37,140 nucleotides of DNA from NCBI GenBank assembly GCA_000434615.1, contig FR880833.1, positions 64,361-101,500 on the forward strand, read 5' to 3'. Positions 17,215 to 25,465 of the stretch are shown here, piece after piece. Origin of the DNA: Clostridium sp. CAG:510 (GTDB taxonomy: Bacteria; Bacillota; Clostridia; Lachnospirales; Lachnospiraceae). Every line of letters starts with the position of its first letter. Position 1 is the first letter of the stretch. The position numbers were made by a program, and so were the translations under genes. The notes under the pieces are model-generated. The model was not told where the DNA came from. It saw only the letters and a list, made by a program, of their open reading frames with translations, and made no database searches.

Positions 17215-19140
17215 TTACATGTTAAGATAACGTCCTTCTTCCACAAGTTCTTCGGGCAGCGGTTTGCCTGCATTTTCCACACGTTTCACAAGTAAATCGT
17301 ATTTGTGGAGCTTTTGCGCCTGCTTGATTTCCAGTCTGTCCAGCATCTCCTTGTAAATGGGGTTGGTGTTCAGCCTGTCCCGGATTTCTTTGGAGAAGGT
17401 ACAGTAGGTAAACAGGATGGAACGGGCGGGCTTTGTCAGACGGGGAGAACCCGCGGATTCAAACAGTACATAGGAAATATAGTCCCGGATAAACATTTCC
17501 TTGAAGCTGCCGCGCACCTTACGCAGTCCCGTCTTGATGCTTTCCTTGGCATCCTGGGATAAATCGTGGTTCCTGCGGTAGAACTGGATGTAATCGAAAT
17601 ATTCGCTGGTGAGGGAGCGCTCGGACAAATCGTTCCAGCGGGCGCCCTGCACACGTTTGCACATTTCCCAGCGGTACTCCGCAGACAGATGCAGGATGGA
17701 AGTATAGGCATCATCTAAATAGAAAATCGGCATGATGAAACGTGCCGGGGTGGAACGGCGTTTGCCTTCAATTTCCTGCCACATGATGCTGCGCATACCG
17801 ATGCCCGGAACTAAAATAAAGTCGGGAAGGATGCGGTTGTGGAAAAACTCCTTCGGAATATTTGCATCCATGTTTGAATAGGTGTATTCCCGGTAAAAGA
17901 GGCTGTAGTCCACGGACTCAAGCTGCGTGAGGGAACGGGAAATGAAATCTGCCGTTACAAAGGCGGAGCCCGGCTTCTTTAACAGATTGTGGTCGGAAAA
18001 GACCGGACAGAAAGAAGCAATGCGGCCGAAGGTGATCTTGGTGACGGCCGGGAACATGTTGGCAAATTCATAATCCACCTTGGCAAGATTGTCCTTCATA
18101 AGGACGAGCTCCTCTTCGGCGGTGATGGCGCCGGTAACCTTTTGTCTGTGTATGTAGTCCGTATAGTCCATATCAAATTCGTTTCGGCTGGGTTCTTTTT
18201 CTCCGTGCAGAATGGCGAGAAGCCAGTCGTAGAAGGTGTAAACATTGGTGTGGGGCGTGCTTCCCAGGTACTTCGCAAGGTGGGCTAAAAATTCCGCATT
18301 TTCCGGTCCGGCAAGACCTTCATCCACATAGCCGAAATAAAGGAACATGGATACCGGCAGCGGGATGAATTTGGATTTGCTTGCCCGGAGGAAACAGGAC
18401 TTATACAGCTCAAAGTACATGGAAGTAATATCCTGACGGATTTTTTTCGCCGCAGGCTCCTCACTGTTTCGGTCGGGCAGGAGCCGGTAATCCGTAATCA
18501 GGGTGCGGAAGGCGCCGGCAAATTCCGGTTCCGCTTTCACATAGGTAAGAATAATGTCTAAGGAATTTTTCAGCTGCGGCATAAGCGAGGTGGTGTCCGC
18601 AGGCTGGAACACGGGCTTCTGTACAACCACGGGGGCTGCGGCTTCCTCTTCTTCGGCTTCTCCCTGCAGAGGACTATCCTCCGGCAGAAGCAGCATGACC
18701 TCGTCCATCTTTTTTAAGGAAGAAAGAAGTGACAGGGTATCCTTACAGACATTGCCGACGAGAACGGCAGCCACATCCGGGTGAGCGGAAAGTAAATTGC
18801 TTTTTTCCTCCGTGGCTTCGTAATAACGGAACAGGCAGCCTATCTGCCGGAAAGCGGAACGGCTGAAAATGGAGCAGTAGTCCGTGTTTTCCGCAAGGAA
18901 ACTTTTTAAGGAAGCAAAATCGGTAACGGCACAGGGAAGAAGGGAGGAGTTTTCCAGCGCCTGCGCCGTCATGAAGTGGGTGGAGCCGGACAGCTCGCAG
19001 ATGCCGAGCACATCGCCGCCGGAAAGCGTGTATTCGCCGCCGGGAAATGTGAGGGAAAAACTTCCGCTTATAATAAGGAATAATCCGGTAATCGGTTCAC
19101 CCTGGGAAAATAGTACCTGTTCGGGCTTTAACGTCAACAT
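17215..19140 (-). CDS. Cyclic-nucleotide-binding-domain protein with large unrecognised C-terminal region
   Basis: This encodes 641 residues from the ATG at 19140, chosen because GGGAGG precedes it by 9 bases; the ATG 21 bases earlier lies upstream of that site. Residues 1 to about 115 are a CNB (CRP/PKA-type) beta-roll: FSQGEPITGLFLIISGSFSL, then GGDVLGICELSG. The phosphate-binding cassette keeps the Glu but lacks the usual RxA arginine (HFMTAQ instead), so cAMP or c-di-nucleotide binding is doubtful. An acidic alanine-rich linker is near residue 165. Residues ~190-641 are predicted mostly soluble and charged, with no helix-turn-helix, transporter or kinase motif that I recognise. It is therefore not an ordinary CRP-family regulator. 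The gene is divergent from the 19320-24226 genes and has its own terminator at 17031-17062. Confidence 0.7.
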   Translation of the reverse strand: MLTLKPEQVLFSQGEPITGLFLIISGSFSLTFPGGEYTLSGGDVLGICELSGSTHFMTAQALENSSLLPCAVTDFASLKSFLAENTDYCSIFSRSAFRQIGCLFRYYEATEEKSNLLSAHPDVAAVLVGNVCKDTLSLLSSLKKMDEVMLLLPEDSPLQGEAEEEEAAAPVVVQKPVFQPADTTSLMPQLKNSLDIILTYVKAEPEFAGAFRTLITDYRLLPDRNSEEPAAKKIRQDITSMYFELYKSCFLRASKSKFIPLPVSMFLYFGYVDEGLAGPENAEFLAHLAKYLGSTPHTNVYTFYDWLLAILHGEKEPSRNEFDMDYTDYIHRQKVTGAITAEEELVLMKDNLAKVDYEFANMFPAVTKITFGRIASFCPVFSDHNLLKKPGSAFVTADFISRSLTQLESVDYSLFYREYTYSNMDANIPKEFFHNRILPDFILVPGIGMRSIMWQEIEGKRRSTPARFIMPIFYLDDAYTSILHLSAEYRWEMCKRVQGARWNDLSERSLTSEYFDYIQFYRRNHDLSQDAKESIKTGLRKVRGSFKEMFIRDYISYVLFESAGSPRLTKPARSILFTYCTFSKEIRDRLNTNPIYKEMLDRLEIKQAQKLHKYDLLVKRVENAGKPLPEELVEEGRYLNM

Positions 19141-19177
19141 AAAAAAGAACCTCCCATACATAGAAAATTATAGGAAT

Positions 19178-19206
19178 ATTATACCTTTTTTATCGGAAGA
19201 GTACAA
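19178..19206 (-). promoter_or_regulatory. Promoter of the cNMP-domain gene
   Basis: On the minus strand TTGTAC (19201-19206) and a perfect TATAAT (19178-19183) are separated by 17 bases, about 38 bases upstream of the ATG at 19140. Confidence 0.55.
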
Positions 19207-19274
19207 GAAAAATACTGTTAAGAAACACTTAGCGGCAGAATGTAAAAAAAACTGTACTTTTTTAGAAAGTATGT

Positions 19275-19280
19275 TACAAT
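19275..19280 (+). promoter_or_regulatory. Candidate -10 box for the rightward gene set
   Basis: TACAAT lies about 40 bases before the TTG at 19320. The hexamer 17 bases upstream is CTGTAC, a poor -35 that nevertheless differs by one base from the TTGTAC of the divergent promoter. Confidence 0.35.
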
Positions 19281-19319
19281 GAAAATACATGAGTGTCATT
19301 TTTTATGGGGGTATGCGGT

Positions 19320-19799
19320 TTGGAGAAGGATATCGAATACAGACGAACGGTCATGGAAGGATATAAAAATGAAATAGAGCCACTTTTCTGGTACATTCCC
19401 TGGCTGGAGTCAAGGTACGGTAAAAAGGTCAGCAATTCTTTTACCTGCGACAATTTCTCCGAGCGGACAATGACATTTCCGGTATATGAGGGAACCCTGC
19501 TCCGCTTTGTGGGCGATGTGCAGCAGACAAGCCTTATGGACAGGAATTACCGTTATCTGTATACCAGATACCGGATCCATACTCCGGAAGAGGAACGGCA
19601 TCTGATTGAAAATGTAACCATAGCGGACATGGAAATCCTGACGGGTATTCTGTCCCGTTACATATTAGAGGGCCGGACAAAAGGTATGGTATGGCCGGCA
19701 GGCGTGGAAGAGGGTATTTACCTTGCCATCCTGCGAAAGTTCCAGGAGTTGTTCCGGAAATGGTGCCAGCCTCTCAATCAAAGCAATCAGCAGGAGTAA
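19320..19799 (+). CDS. Unrecognised 159-residue soluble protein
   Basis: I do not recognise a named domain. The protein is charged and probably globular, with no signal peptide or membrane segment. Notable segments are LFWYIPWLESRYGKKV, TMTFPVYEGTLLRFV, TSLMDRNYRYLYTRYRI and TKGMVWPAGVEEGIYLAILRK. The start is uncertain: the frame is open from a GTG at 19293 and an ATG at 19305. The TTG at 19320 is preferred because GGGGG lies 8 bases upstream and the product then begins EKDIEYRR. It sits 6 bases before the TetR gene, so they are probably co-transcribed. It seems to belong to a conserved hypothetical family of Clostridia, which is an impression rather than a search result. Confidence 0.6.
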   Translation: MEKDIEYRRTVMEGYKNEIEPLFWYIPWLESRYGKKVSNSFTCDNFSERTMTFPVYEGTLLRFVGDVQQTSLMDRNYRYLYTRYRIHTPEEERHLIENVTIADMEILTGILSRYILEGRTKGMVWPAGVEEGIYLAILRKFQELFRKWCQPLNQSNQQE

Positions 19800-19805
19800 A
19801 AGTGT

Positions 19806-20390
19806 ATGGGCGAAAAGTCATTGCAAAAGAAAAAGTACATATTGGAAACAGCCAGAAAGGTATTCATGGAAAAGGGCTACAAGAATGTGACCATGAAGGA
19901 CATTGTGGAAGCCTGTGATATCAGCCGCGGCGGTCTTTATCTGTATTTCAACAGTACGGCGGAGATTTTCCGGGAAGTGCTGCATATGGAGTCCGAGGAA
20001 GCGGATGATGTGTTTTCCGACAGCATAAGGGAGGATGCCACTGCTACGGAAATCCTTGCCCTGTTCTTAAAGGAGCAGAAAAAGGAGCTTTTAAGCAAAA
20101 AGGACAACCTTGCAATCGCAACTTATGAATACTATTTCGGTGAAGATGTGCCCAAAAAGGACAATATCTTAAAAAGACAATTCGACTCTGCCGTAAAGAT
20201 TATTGAGAAGCTGATTGAAACCGGCGTGGAAAACGGAGAATTTTACTGTGAGGACTGCAGAAGTGCTGCCCGCAACATCATGTTCTTATTGGAAGGACTT
20301 AAAATTTCCGCCCATACCATCGGCGTAACACCGGAAATGGTGGACAGGGAGTTACTCTTTATCCTGAATGGATTAGGGGTAGAGGAATAA
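19806..20390 (+). CDS. TetR/AcrR-family transcriptional regulator
   Basis: This encodes 194 residues. The N-terminal helix-turn-helix is typical of TetR: KKYILETARKVFMEKGYKNV, then TMKDIVEACDISRGGLYLYF, at about residues 9-48. The remaining all-helical part is the ligand-binding and dimerisation domain; its ligand cannot be inferred. The ATG is 6 bases after the preceding stop and uses CAGGAG inside the end of that gene. The gene is followed after 35 bases by purL, so all three genes may be one transcript. TetR proteins are usually local repressors, which makes the divergent 19140-19320 interval the first place to look for an operator. No clean palindrome was recognised there. Confidence 0.9.
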   Translation: MGEKSLQKKKYILETARKVFMEKGYKNVTMKDIVEACDISRGGLYLYFNSTAEIFREVLHMESEEADDVFSDSIREDATATEILALFLKEQKKELLSKKDNLAIATYEYYFGEDVPKKDNILKRQFDSAVKIIEKLIETGVENGEFYCEDCRSAARNIMFLLEGLKISAHTIGVTPEMVDRELLFILNGLGVEE

Positions 20391-20425
20391 ATAAATATTT
20401 AGGAGAAAGGCTTGGTTAAAGCAGA

Positions 20426-23400
20426 ATGGAAAAAGTAAGACGTATCTATGTGGAAAAAAAGGAACCTTTTGCGGTAAAAGCAAAGGAACTGCATGAGGAC
20501 CTGAAGAGCTACCTTGGCATGGAAGGCGTGGAGAAGGTCAGAGAGCTGATTCGCTATGACGTGGAAAATATCTCCGACGAAACCTTTGAAAAAGCATGTC
20601 ACAGTGTTTTTGCGGAACCACCTGTAGATGACCTTTACAGAGAAGAGCTTCCTTTACAGGAAGGCGACAGAGTATTCGGTGTGGAATTTTTACCCGGACA
20701 GTTTGATCAGAGAGCCGATTCAGCGGTACAGTGTGTGCGCTTCTTAAAAGAAGACGAAGAGCCCATTATTCGTACGGCTGTTATTTATGTCATTTCCGGC
20801 AAAATTACGGATGATGAATTTGCAAAAATCCGTGCCTACTGCATTAACCCGGTGGATTCCAGGGAAACCGATATGGAAAAGCCTGCTACCCTGATCCAGG
20901 AGTTTGCGGAGCCTGCCGATGTGAAGATATTTGACGGATTTTCTTCCATGGAAGAAAACGCATTACGCGATTTATACGATTCCCTGGGTCTTGCCATGAC
21001 CTTCAAGGATTTCAAGCATATTCAGAATTATTTTGCAAGCGAAGAGCACAGGGACCCGTCCATGACGGAAATCCGGGTGCTGGATACTTACTGGTCCGAC
21101 CACTGCCGTCACACCACCTTCTCTACGGAGCTTACCGATGTAGAGTTCGGAGAGGGTTATTACCGTGCTCCCATTGAGACCACTTACCAGAGCTACCTCG
21201 ATACGAGAGAAGAAATTTTTGCCGGCAGAAAGGACAAGTTTGTCTGCCTGATGGATTTGGCGTTAATGGCAATGCGCAAGTTAAAGAAGGACGGTAAGTT
21301 AGAGGACATGGAGCAGTCCGATGAAATCAATGCCTGCTCCGTTATCGTTCCCGTGGAAATGGATTATGACGGGGAAAAGGTGACCGAAGAGTGGCTGGTA
21401 TTTTTCAAGAACGAAACCCACAACCATCCGACCGAAATCGAACCATTCGGCGGTGCGGCTACCTGCCTCGGCGGCGCTATCAGAGACCCTCTGTCAGGCC
21501 GCGGTTATGTATATCAGGCAATGCGTGTGACCGGTGCGGCTGACCCGACCGTTCCCGTATCCGAAACCCTGCACGGCAAGCTCTCCCAGAAGAAACTGGT
21601 CAGAGGTGCGGCAGCGGGCTATTCCTCCTACGGCAACCAGATTGGTCTGGCTACCGGCTATGTAAAAGAAATTTATCATCCCGATTATGTGGCTAAACGT
21701 ATGGAAATCGGCGCCGTTATGGGCGCTGCTCCGAGAAAGAACGTCATCCGTGAAAATTCCGACCCGGTCGATATCATCATCCTTCTGGGCGGACGTACCG
21801 GACGCGACGGCTGCGGCGGTGCAACCGGTTCTTCCAAGGTACATACCGATACATCCATCGAAACCTGCGGCGCAGAAGTACAGAAGGGTAATGCTCCCAC
21901 CGAACGTAAAATCCAGCGTCTGTTCCGCCGTGAAGAGGTCAGCCGTCTGATTAAGAAGTGCAACGACTTCGGCGCAGGCGGTGTGTCCGTTGCCATCGGC
22001 GAGCTGGCCGACGGTCTTGTGGTGGACTTAGACAAGGTGCCCAAGAAATATGCAGGTCTGGACGGCACGGAGCTTGCCATCTCCGAATCCCAGGAGCGTA
22101 TGGCGGTTGTGGTAGACCCTAAGGATGTGGAAACCTTCTTAGGCTATGCGGCAGAAGAAAACTTAGAGGCGGTTCCCGTTGCGGAAGTTACAAAGGAGCC
22201 CCGTCTTATCTTAAACTGGAGAGGCAAGGATATCGTAAACTTATCCCGTGCTTTCCTGGATACCAACGGCGCCCATCAGGAAACCAAGGTTTCTGTGGAC
22301 ATTCCTTCCGAAGAAGACAATTATTTTGACAGGATTGCAGTTGATAAAGTAGAAGAAAAAGTTAAGAACGAAGATGTAAAGGGCGCATGGCTGGCACTTA
22401 TGGGCGATTTGAATGTCTGCTCCCAGAAGGGGCTGGTGGAGATGTTCGACTCCTCCATCGGCGCAGGCAGTGTGCTGATGCCTTACGGCGGTAAGTACCA
22501 GCTTACCGAAACACAGGCAATGGTGGCAAAGCTTCCCGTACTCCGCGGAAAGACCGATACCGTTACCATGATGAGCTACGGCTTCGACCCGTATCTTTCT
22601 TCCTGGAGCCCCTACCACGGCGCGGTTTATGCAGTGACAGAGTCCATGGCAAGAATCGTGGCAAACGGCGGCGATTATAAGAAAATCCGCTTTACGTTCC
22701 AGGAATATTTCCGTCGCATGACTTCCGACCCCGAGCGCTGGAGCCAGCCGTTTGCGGCTCTTCTGGGTGCTTACGACGCACAGATTGGTTACGGACTTCC
22801 TTCCATCGGCGGCAAGGATTCCATGTCCGGTACCTTCAACGATATTGATGTACCGCCCACCCTGGTTTCTTTTGCAGTGGATGTGGCAAAGGACAGCGAT
22901 GTGATTACACCGGAATTAAAGACAGCCGGAAACAGTCTGGTGCAGTTCTCTATTGAGAAGGACGATTACGACATTCCGGTTTACGAAAAGGTTATGGAGT
23001 TGTACGACAGCATTTCCGACTTGATGAAGAAGGGTATTATTGTTTCCGCTTATGCACTGGACAGCAACGGACTTGCGGCAGCGCTCTCCAAGATGGCATT
23101 CGGCAACGGCTTAGGTGTAGCGGTTGACAAAGAAGTGCCTCTGCGTGCCCTGTTTGAAAACGGACTGGGTGACATCGTAGCGGAAATTGCCGCTGACAAG
23201 CTGGAAGCACTGGCAGCAGCCGATGTGGACTATATGACGGTCGGCAAAGTGACCGAAGAAGCAGCCTTTACCTATAAGGATACAGAGATTTCCTTAGAGG
23301 AAGCGCTGGCAGCATGGAAGAAGCCTTTAGAAAAGGTATTCCCCACAAAGGCAGTAAAGGATACCACTCCCATTGAAACCAGACTGTATCACAAAGAACA

Positions 23401-24226
23401 GATTTATGTATGTAAAAATAAGGTGGCAAAGCCTACCGTATTCATTCCGGTATTCCCGGGTACTAATTGTGAATACGACAGCACCAGGGCATTTGAACGC
23501 GCCGGTGCCAACGTAGTCACCAAGGTATTCAAGAACCTGAGCGCAGAGGACATCAGAGAGTCCGTGGATGCTTTTGAAAAGGCAATTTCCCAGGCACAGA
23601 TTATCATGTTCCCGGGCGGCTTCTCCGCAGGTGACGAACCGGACGGATCCGCTAAATTCTTTGCCACCGCCTTCCAGAATGCCAAGATTAAGGAAGCGGT
23701 TACAAAGCTTTTACAGGAAAGAGACGGTCTGGCACTGGGTATCTGCAACGGCTTCCAGGCGCTGATTAAATTAGGACTGGTTCCCTTCGGTGAGATTACC
23801 GGACAGACGGCAGAGTCCCCGACCCTGACATTCAATACCATCAACCGTCACATTTCCAAGATGGTTTATACCAAGGTAGTTTCCGATAAGTCTCCCTGGT
23901 TAAGAGAGGCGAAGTTAGGACAGACCTACTGCAGCCCCGCATCCCACGGTGAAGGTCGTTTCGTGGCAAACAGGGAATGGCTCGACAAGCTGTTTGCAAA
24001 CGGCCAGGTAGCAACCCAGTATGTGGATATTGACGGCAATGTTTCCATGGATGAGGAATGGAATGTAAACGGTTCCTATTGCTCCATCGAAGGTATTACA
24101 TCCCCCGACGGCAGATGCTTTGGCAAGATGGCGCATGCAGAGAGACGCGATACTTCCGTAGCAATCAATATTTACGGCGAACAGGATTTGAAAATCTTTG
24201 AAAGCGGTGTCGCTTACTTTAAGTAA
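20426..24226 (+). CDS. purL: Phosphoribosylformylglycinamidine synthase, single-chain
   Basis: This is the fourth step of purine synthesis: FGAR, glutamine and ATP to FGAM. At 1266 residues it is the large fused form (PurS-like N-terminus, two PurM/AIRS-like halves, C-terminal class I glutamine amidotransferase) rather than separate PurS, PurL and PurQ. Visible motifs are HNHPTEIEPFGGAATCLGGA near residue 335, ATGSSKVHTD, and the C-terminal FPGTNCEYDS, MFPGGFSAGDEPDG, GICNGFQ with nucleophile Cys1107, and SHGEGRF with the catalytic His. Ribosome binding is from AGGAG/AAGG at 20401-20410, rather far from the ATG. No other pur gene is in the window and no purine riboswitch was seen upstream. 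The gene ends before a strong terminator. Confidence 0.96.
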   Translation: MEKVRRIYVEKKEPFAVKAKELHEDLKSYLGMEGVEKVRELIRYDVENISDETFEKACHSVFAEPPVDDLYREELPLQEGDRVFGVEFLPGQFDQRADSAVQCVRFLKEDEEPIIRTAVIYVISGKITDDEFAKIRAYCINPVDSRETDMEKPATLIQEFAEPADVKIFDGFSSMEENALRDLYDSLGLAMTFKDFKHIQNYFASEEHRDPSMTEIRVLDTYWSDHCRHTTFSTELTDVEFGEGYYRAPIETTYQSYLDTREEIFAGRKDKFVCLMDLALMAMRKLKKDGKLEDMEQSDEINACSVIVPVEMDYDGEKVTEEWLVFFKNETHNHPTEIEPFGGAATCLGGAIRDPLSGRGYVYQAMRVTGAADPTVPVSETLHGKLSQKKLVRGAAAGYSSYGNQIGLATGYVKEIYHPDYVAKRMEIGAVMGAAPRKNVIRENSDPVDIIILLGGRTGRDGCGGATGSSKVHTDTSIETCGAEVQKGNAPTERKIQRLFRREEVSRLIKKCNDFGAGGVSVAIGELADGLVVDLDKVPKKYAGLDGTELAISESQERMAVVVDPKDVETFLGYAAEENLEAVPVAEVTKEPRLILNWRGKDIVNLSRAFLDTNGAHQETKVSVDIPSEEDNYFDRIAVDKVEEKVKNEDVKGAWLALMGDLNVCSQKGLVEMFDSSIGAGSVLMPYGGKYQLTETQAMVAKLPVLRGKTDTVTMMSYGFDPYLSSWSPYHGAVYAVTESMARIVANGGDYKKIRFTFQEYFRRMTSDPERWSQPFAALLGAYDAQIGYGLPSIGGKDSMSGTFNDIDVPPTLVSFAVDVAKDSDVITPELKTAGNSLVQFSIEKDDYDIPVYEKVMELYDSISDLMKKGIIVSAYALDSNGLAAALSKMAFGNGLGVAVDKEVPLRALFENGLGDIVAEIAADKLEALAAADVDYMTVGKVTEEAAFTYKDTEISLEEALAAWKKPLEKVFPTKAVKDTTPIETRLYHKEQIYVCKNKVAKPTVFIPVFPGTNCEYDSTRAFERAGANVVTKVFKNLSAEDIRESVDAFEKAISQAQIIMFPGGFSAGDEPDGSAKFFATAFQNAKIKEAVTKLLQERDGLALGICNGFQALIKLGLVPFGEITGQTAESPTLTFNTINRHISKMVYTKVVSDKSPWLREAKLGQTYCSPASHGEGRFVANREWLDKLFANGQVATQYVDIDGNVSMDEEWNVNGSYCSIEGITSPDGRCFGKMAHAERRDTSVAINIYGEQDLKIFESGVAYFK

Positions 24227-24244
24227 TATCCGGAGCTTCCCGGC

Positions 24245-24275
24245 AAAAACCTCTGTCTTTGGCAGAGGTTTTTTT
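24245..24275 (+). terminator. Terminator after purL
   Basis: AAAAACCTCTG, loop TCTTTGG, CAGAGG and seven T residues: a strong intrinsic terminator 19 bases after the purL stop. Confidence 0.9.
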
Positions 24276-24425
24276 GACAAAATAAAAATTTTTGAAAAAA
24301 GTTTAAAATAAAAAAAGGATTTTGGGTAGTAGACGCAGAATATTATAAATAGAGAGTATTTTTTGAGAGTTTGTTGTTGTGCATGTTCATAGTATGGGTC
24401 CACATAATCGGACAGAAGGAGCAAA

Positions 24426-25430
24426 ATGACAATAAGAGAAAATCTGGAGAAGTGGGAGCAGGAATATTTAAGCCCCTACGCAACGCTCAGCATGAATTCC
24501 CTCGGCAGAGAACGGGAAGAGGAGCAATGTGACATCAGACCGGTATTCCAAAGAGACAGGGACAGGATTTTGCACTGCAAAGCTTTCCGCAGACTGAAGG
24601 ATAAAACCCAGGTGTTTTTAACCCCCGAGGGCGACCATTACCGGACAAGACTGACGCACACACTGGAGGTTTCCCAAAATGCCCGCACCATTGCCAAGGC
24701 ACTCAGGATGAATGAGGACTTAGTGGAAGCCATTGCGCTGGGACATGATCTTGGACATACACCCTTCGGTCACGCCGGGGAAAGAGCACTAAACGAGGTC
24801 TGCCCGTTCGGGTTTGAACACAATGTGCAGAGTGTGCGTACCGTGGAAAAGTTAGAGAAAAACGGTCAGGGGTTAAATCTTACGGTGGAAGTAAGGGACG
24901 GTATCTTAAACCACCAGACGGACAGCATGCCTTTTACCTTAGAGGGGAAAATCGTCCGGCTCTCCGATAAGATTGCCTACATCCACCATGATATGGATGA
25001 TGCCATCCGGGGCGGTATCTTAAAGGAAGAGGATGTGCCAAAGGACATTGCGGATGTGATTGGGTACACCACCGGAGAAAGACTCGACCATTTTATCCAT
25101 GACATTGTGACGACGAGCTTCGGAAAAGACGATATCCGTATGTCCGAGCCGGTGGCGGAAGCCATGAAAAAGCTCAGACAGTTTATGTTTGAACGTGTCT
25201 ACCAGAACCCGGAAGCCAAGAGCGAGGAAGGCAAGGCGGAAATGCTGATGAAAACACTGTATCATCATTTCTTAAATCACATTGATGTGCTGCCGCCGGA
25301 TTTCCTGCGCATGATTGACGAGGGCGAAGAACGGGAACGGGTGGTATGCGATTATGTGGGTGCCATGACGGACCGTTTTGCCATTGCCACCTACGAAGAG
25401 ATTTACATTCCCAAGTCCTGGCACGGCTGA
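24426..25430 (+). CDS. dgt: dGTP triphosphohydrolase (HD superfamily)
   Basis: The enzyme hydrolyses dGTP and related dNTPs to the nucleoside and triphosphate. The 334 residues are typical of the short Clostridia form. The HD metal site is visible as RLTHTLEV (His78), GHDLGHTPFGH (His107, Asp108) and the later LSDKIAYIHHDMDD. The N-terminal SMNSLGREREEE and RDRILHCKAFRRLKDKTQVF segments are characteristic of dGTPase. AAGGAG precedes the ATG by 4 bases. It is the first gene of the dgt-dnaG-rpoD cluster, after an AT-rich leader (24276-24425) with a TATTAT near 24340 but no clear -35. Confidence 0.93.
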   Translation: MTIRENLEKWEQEYLSPYATLSMNSLGREREEEQCDIRPVFQRDRDRILHCKAFRRLKDKTQVFLTPEGDHYRTRLTHTLEVSQNARTIAKALRMNEDLVEAIALGHDLGHTPFGHAGERALNEVCPFGFEHNVQSVRTVEKLEKNGQGLNLTVEVRDGILNHQTDSMPFTLEGKIVRLSDKIAYIHHDMDDAIRGGILKEEDVPKDIADVIGYTTGERLDHFIHDIVTTSFGKDDIRMSEPVAEAMKKLRQFMFERVYQNPEAKSEEGKAEMLMKTLYHHFLNHIDVLPPDFLRMIDEGEERERVVCDYVGAMTDRFAIATYEEIYIPKSWHG

Positions 25431-25465
25431 TTGACGCGCGGACAAAAAGAAAGGTTAGGTTACAT

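Noticed and set aside
19797..20426. A purine riboswitch upstream of purL
   Set aside because: The 35-base gap before purL is too short, and no conserved aptamer core was recognised in the preceding DNA.
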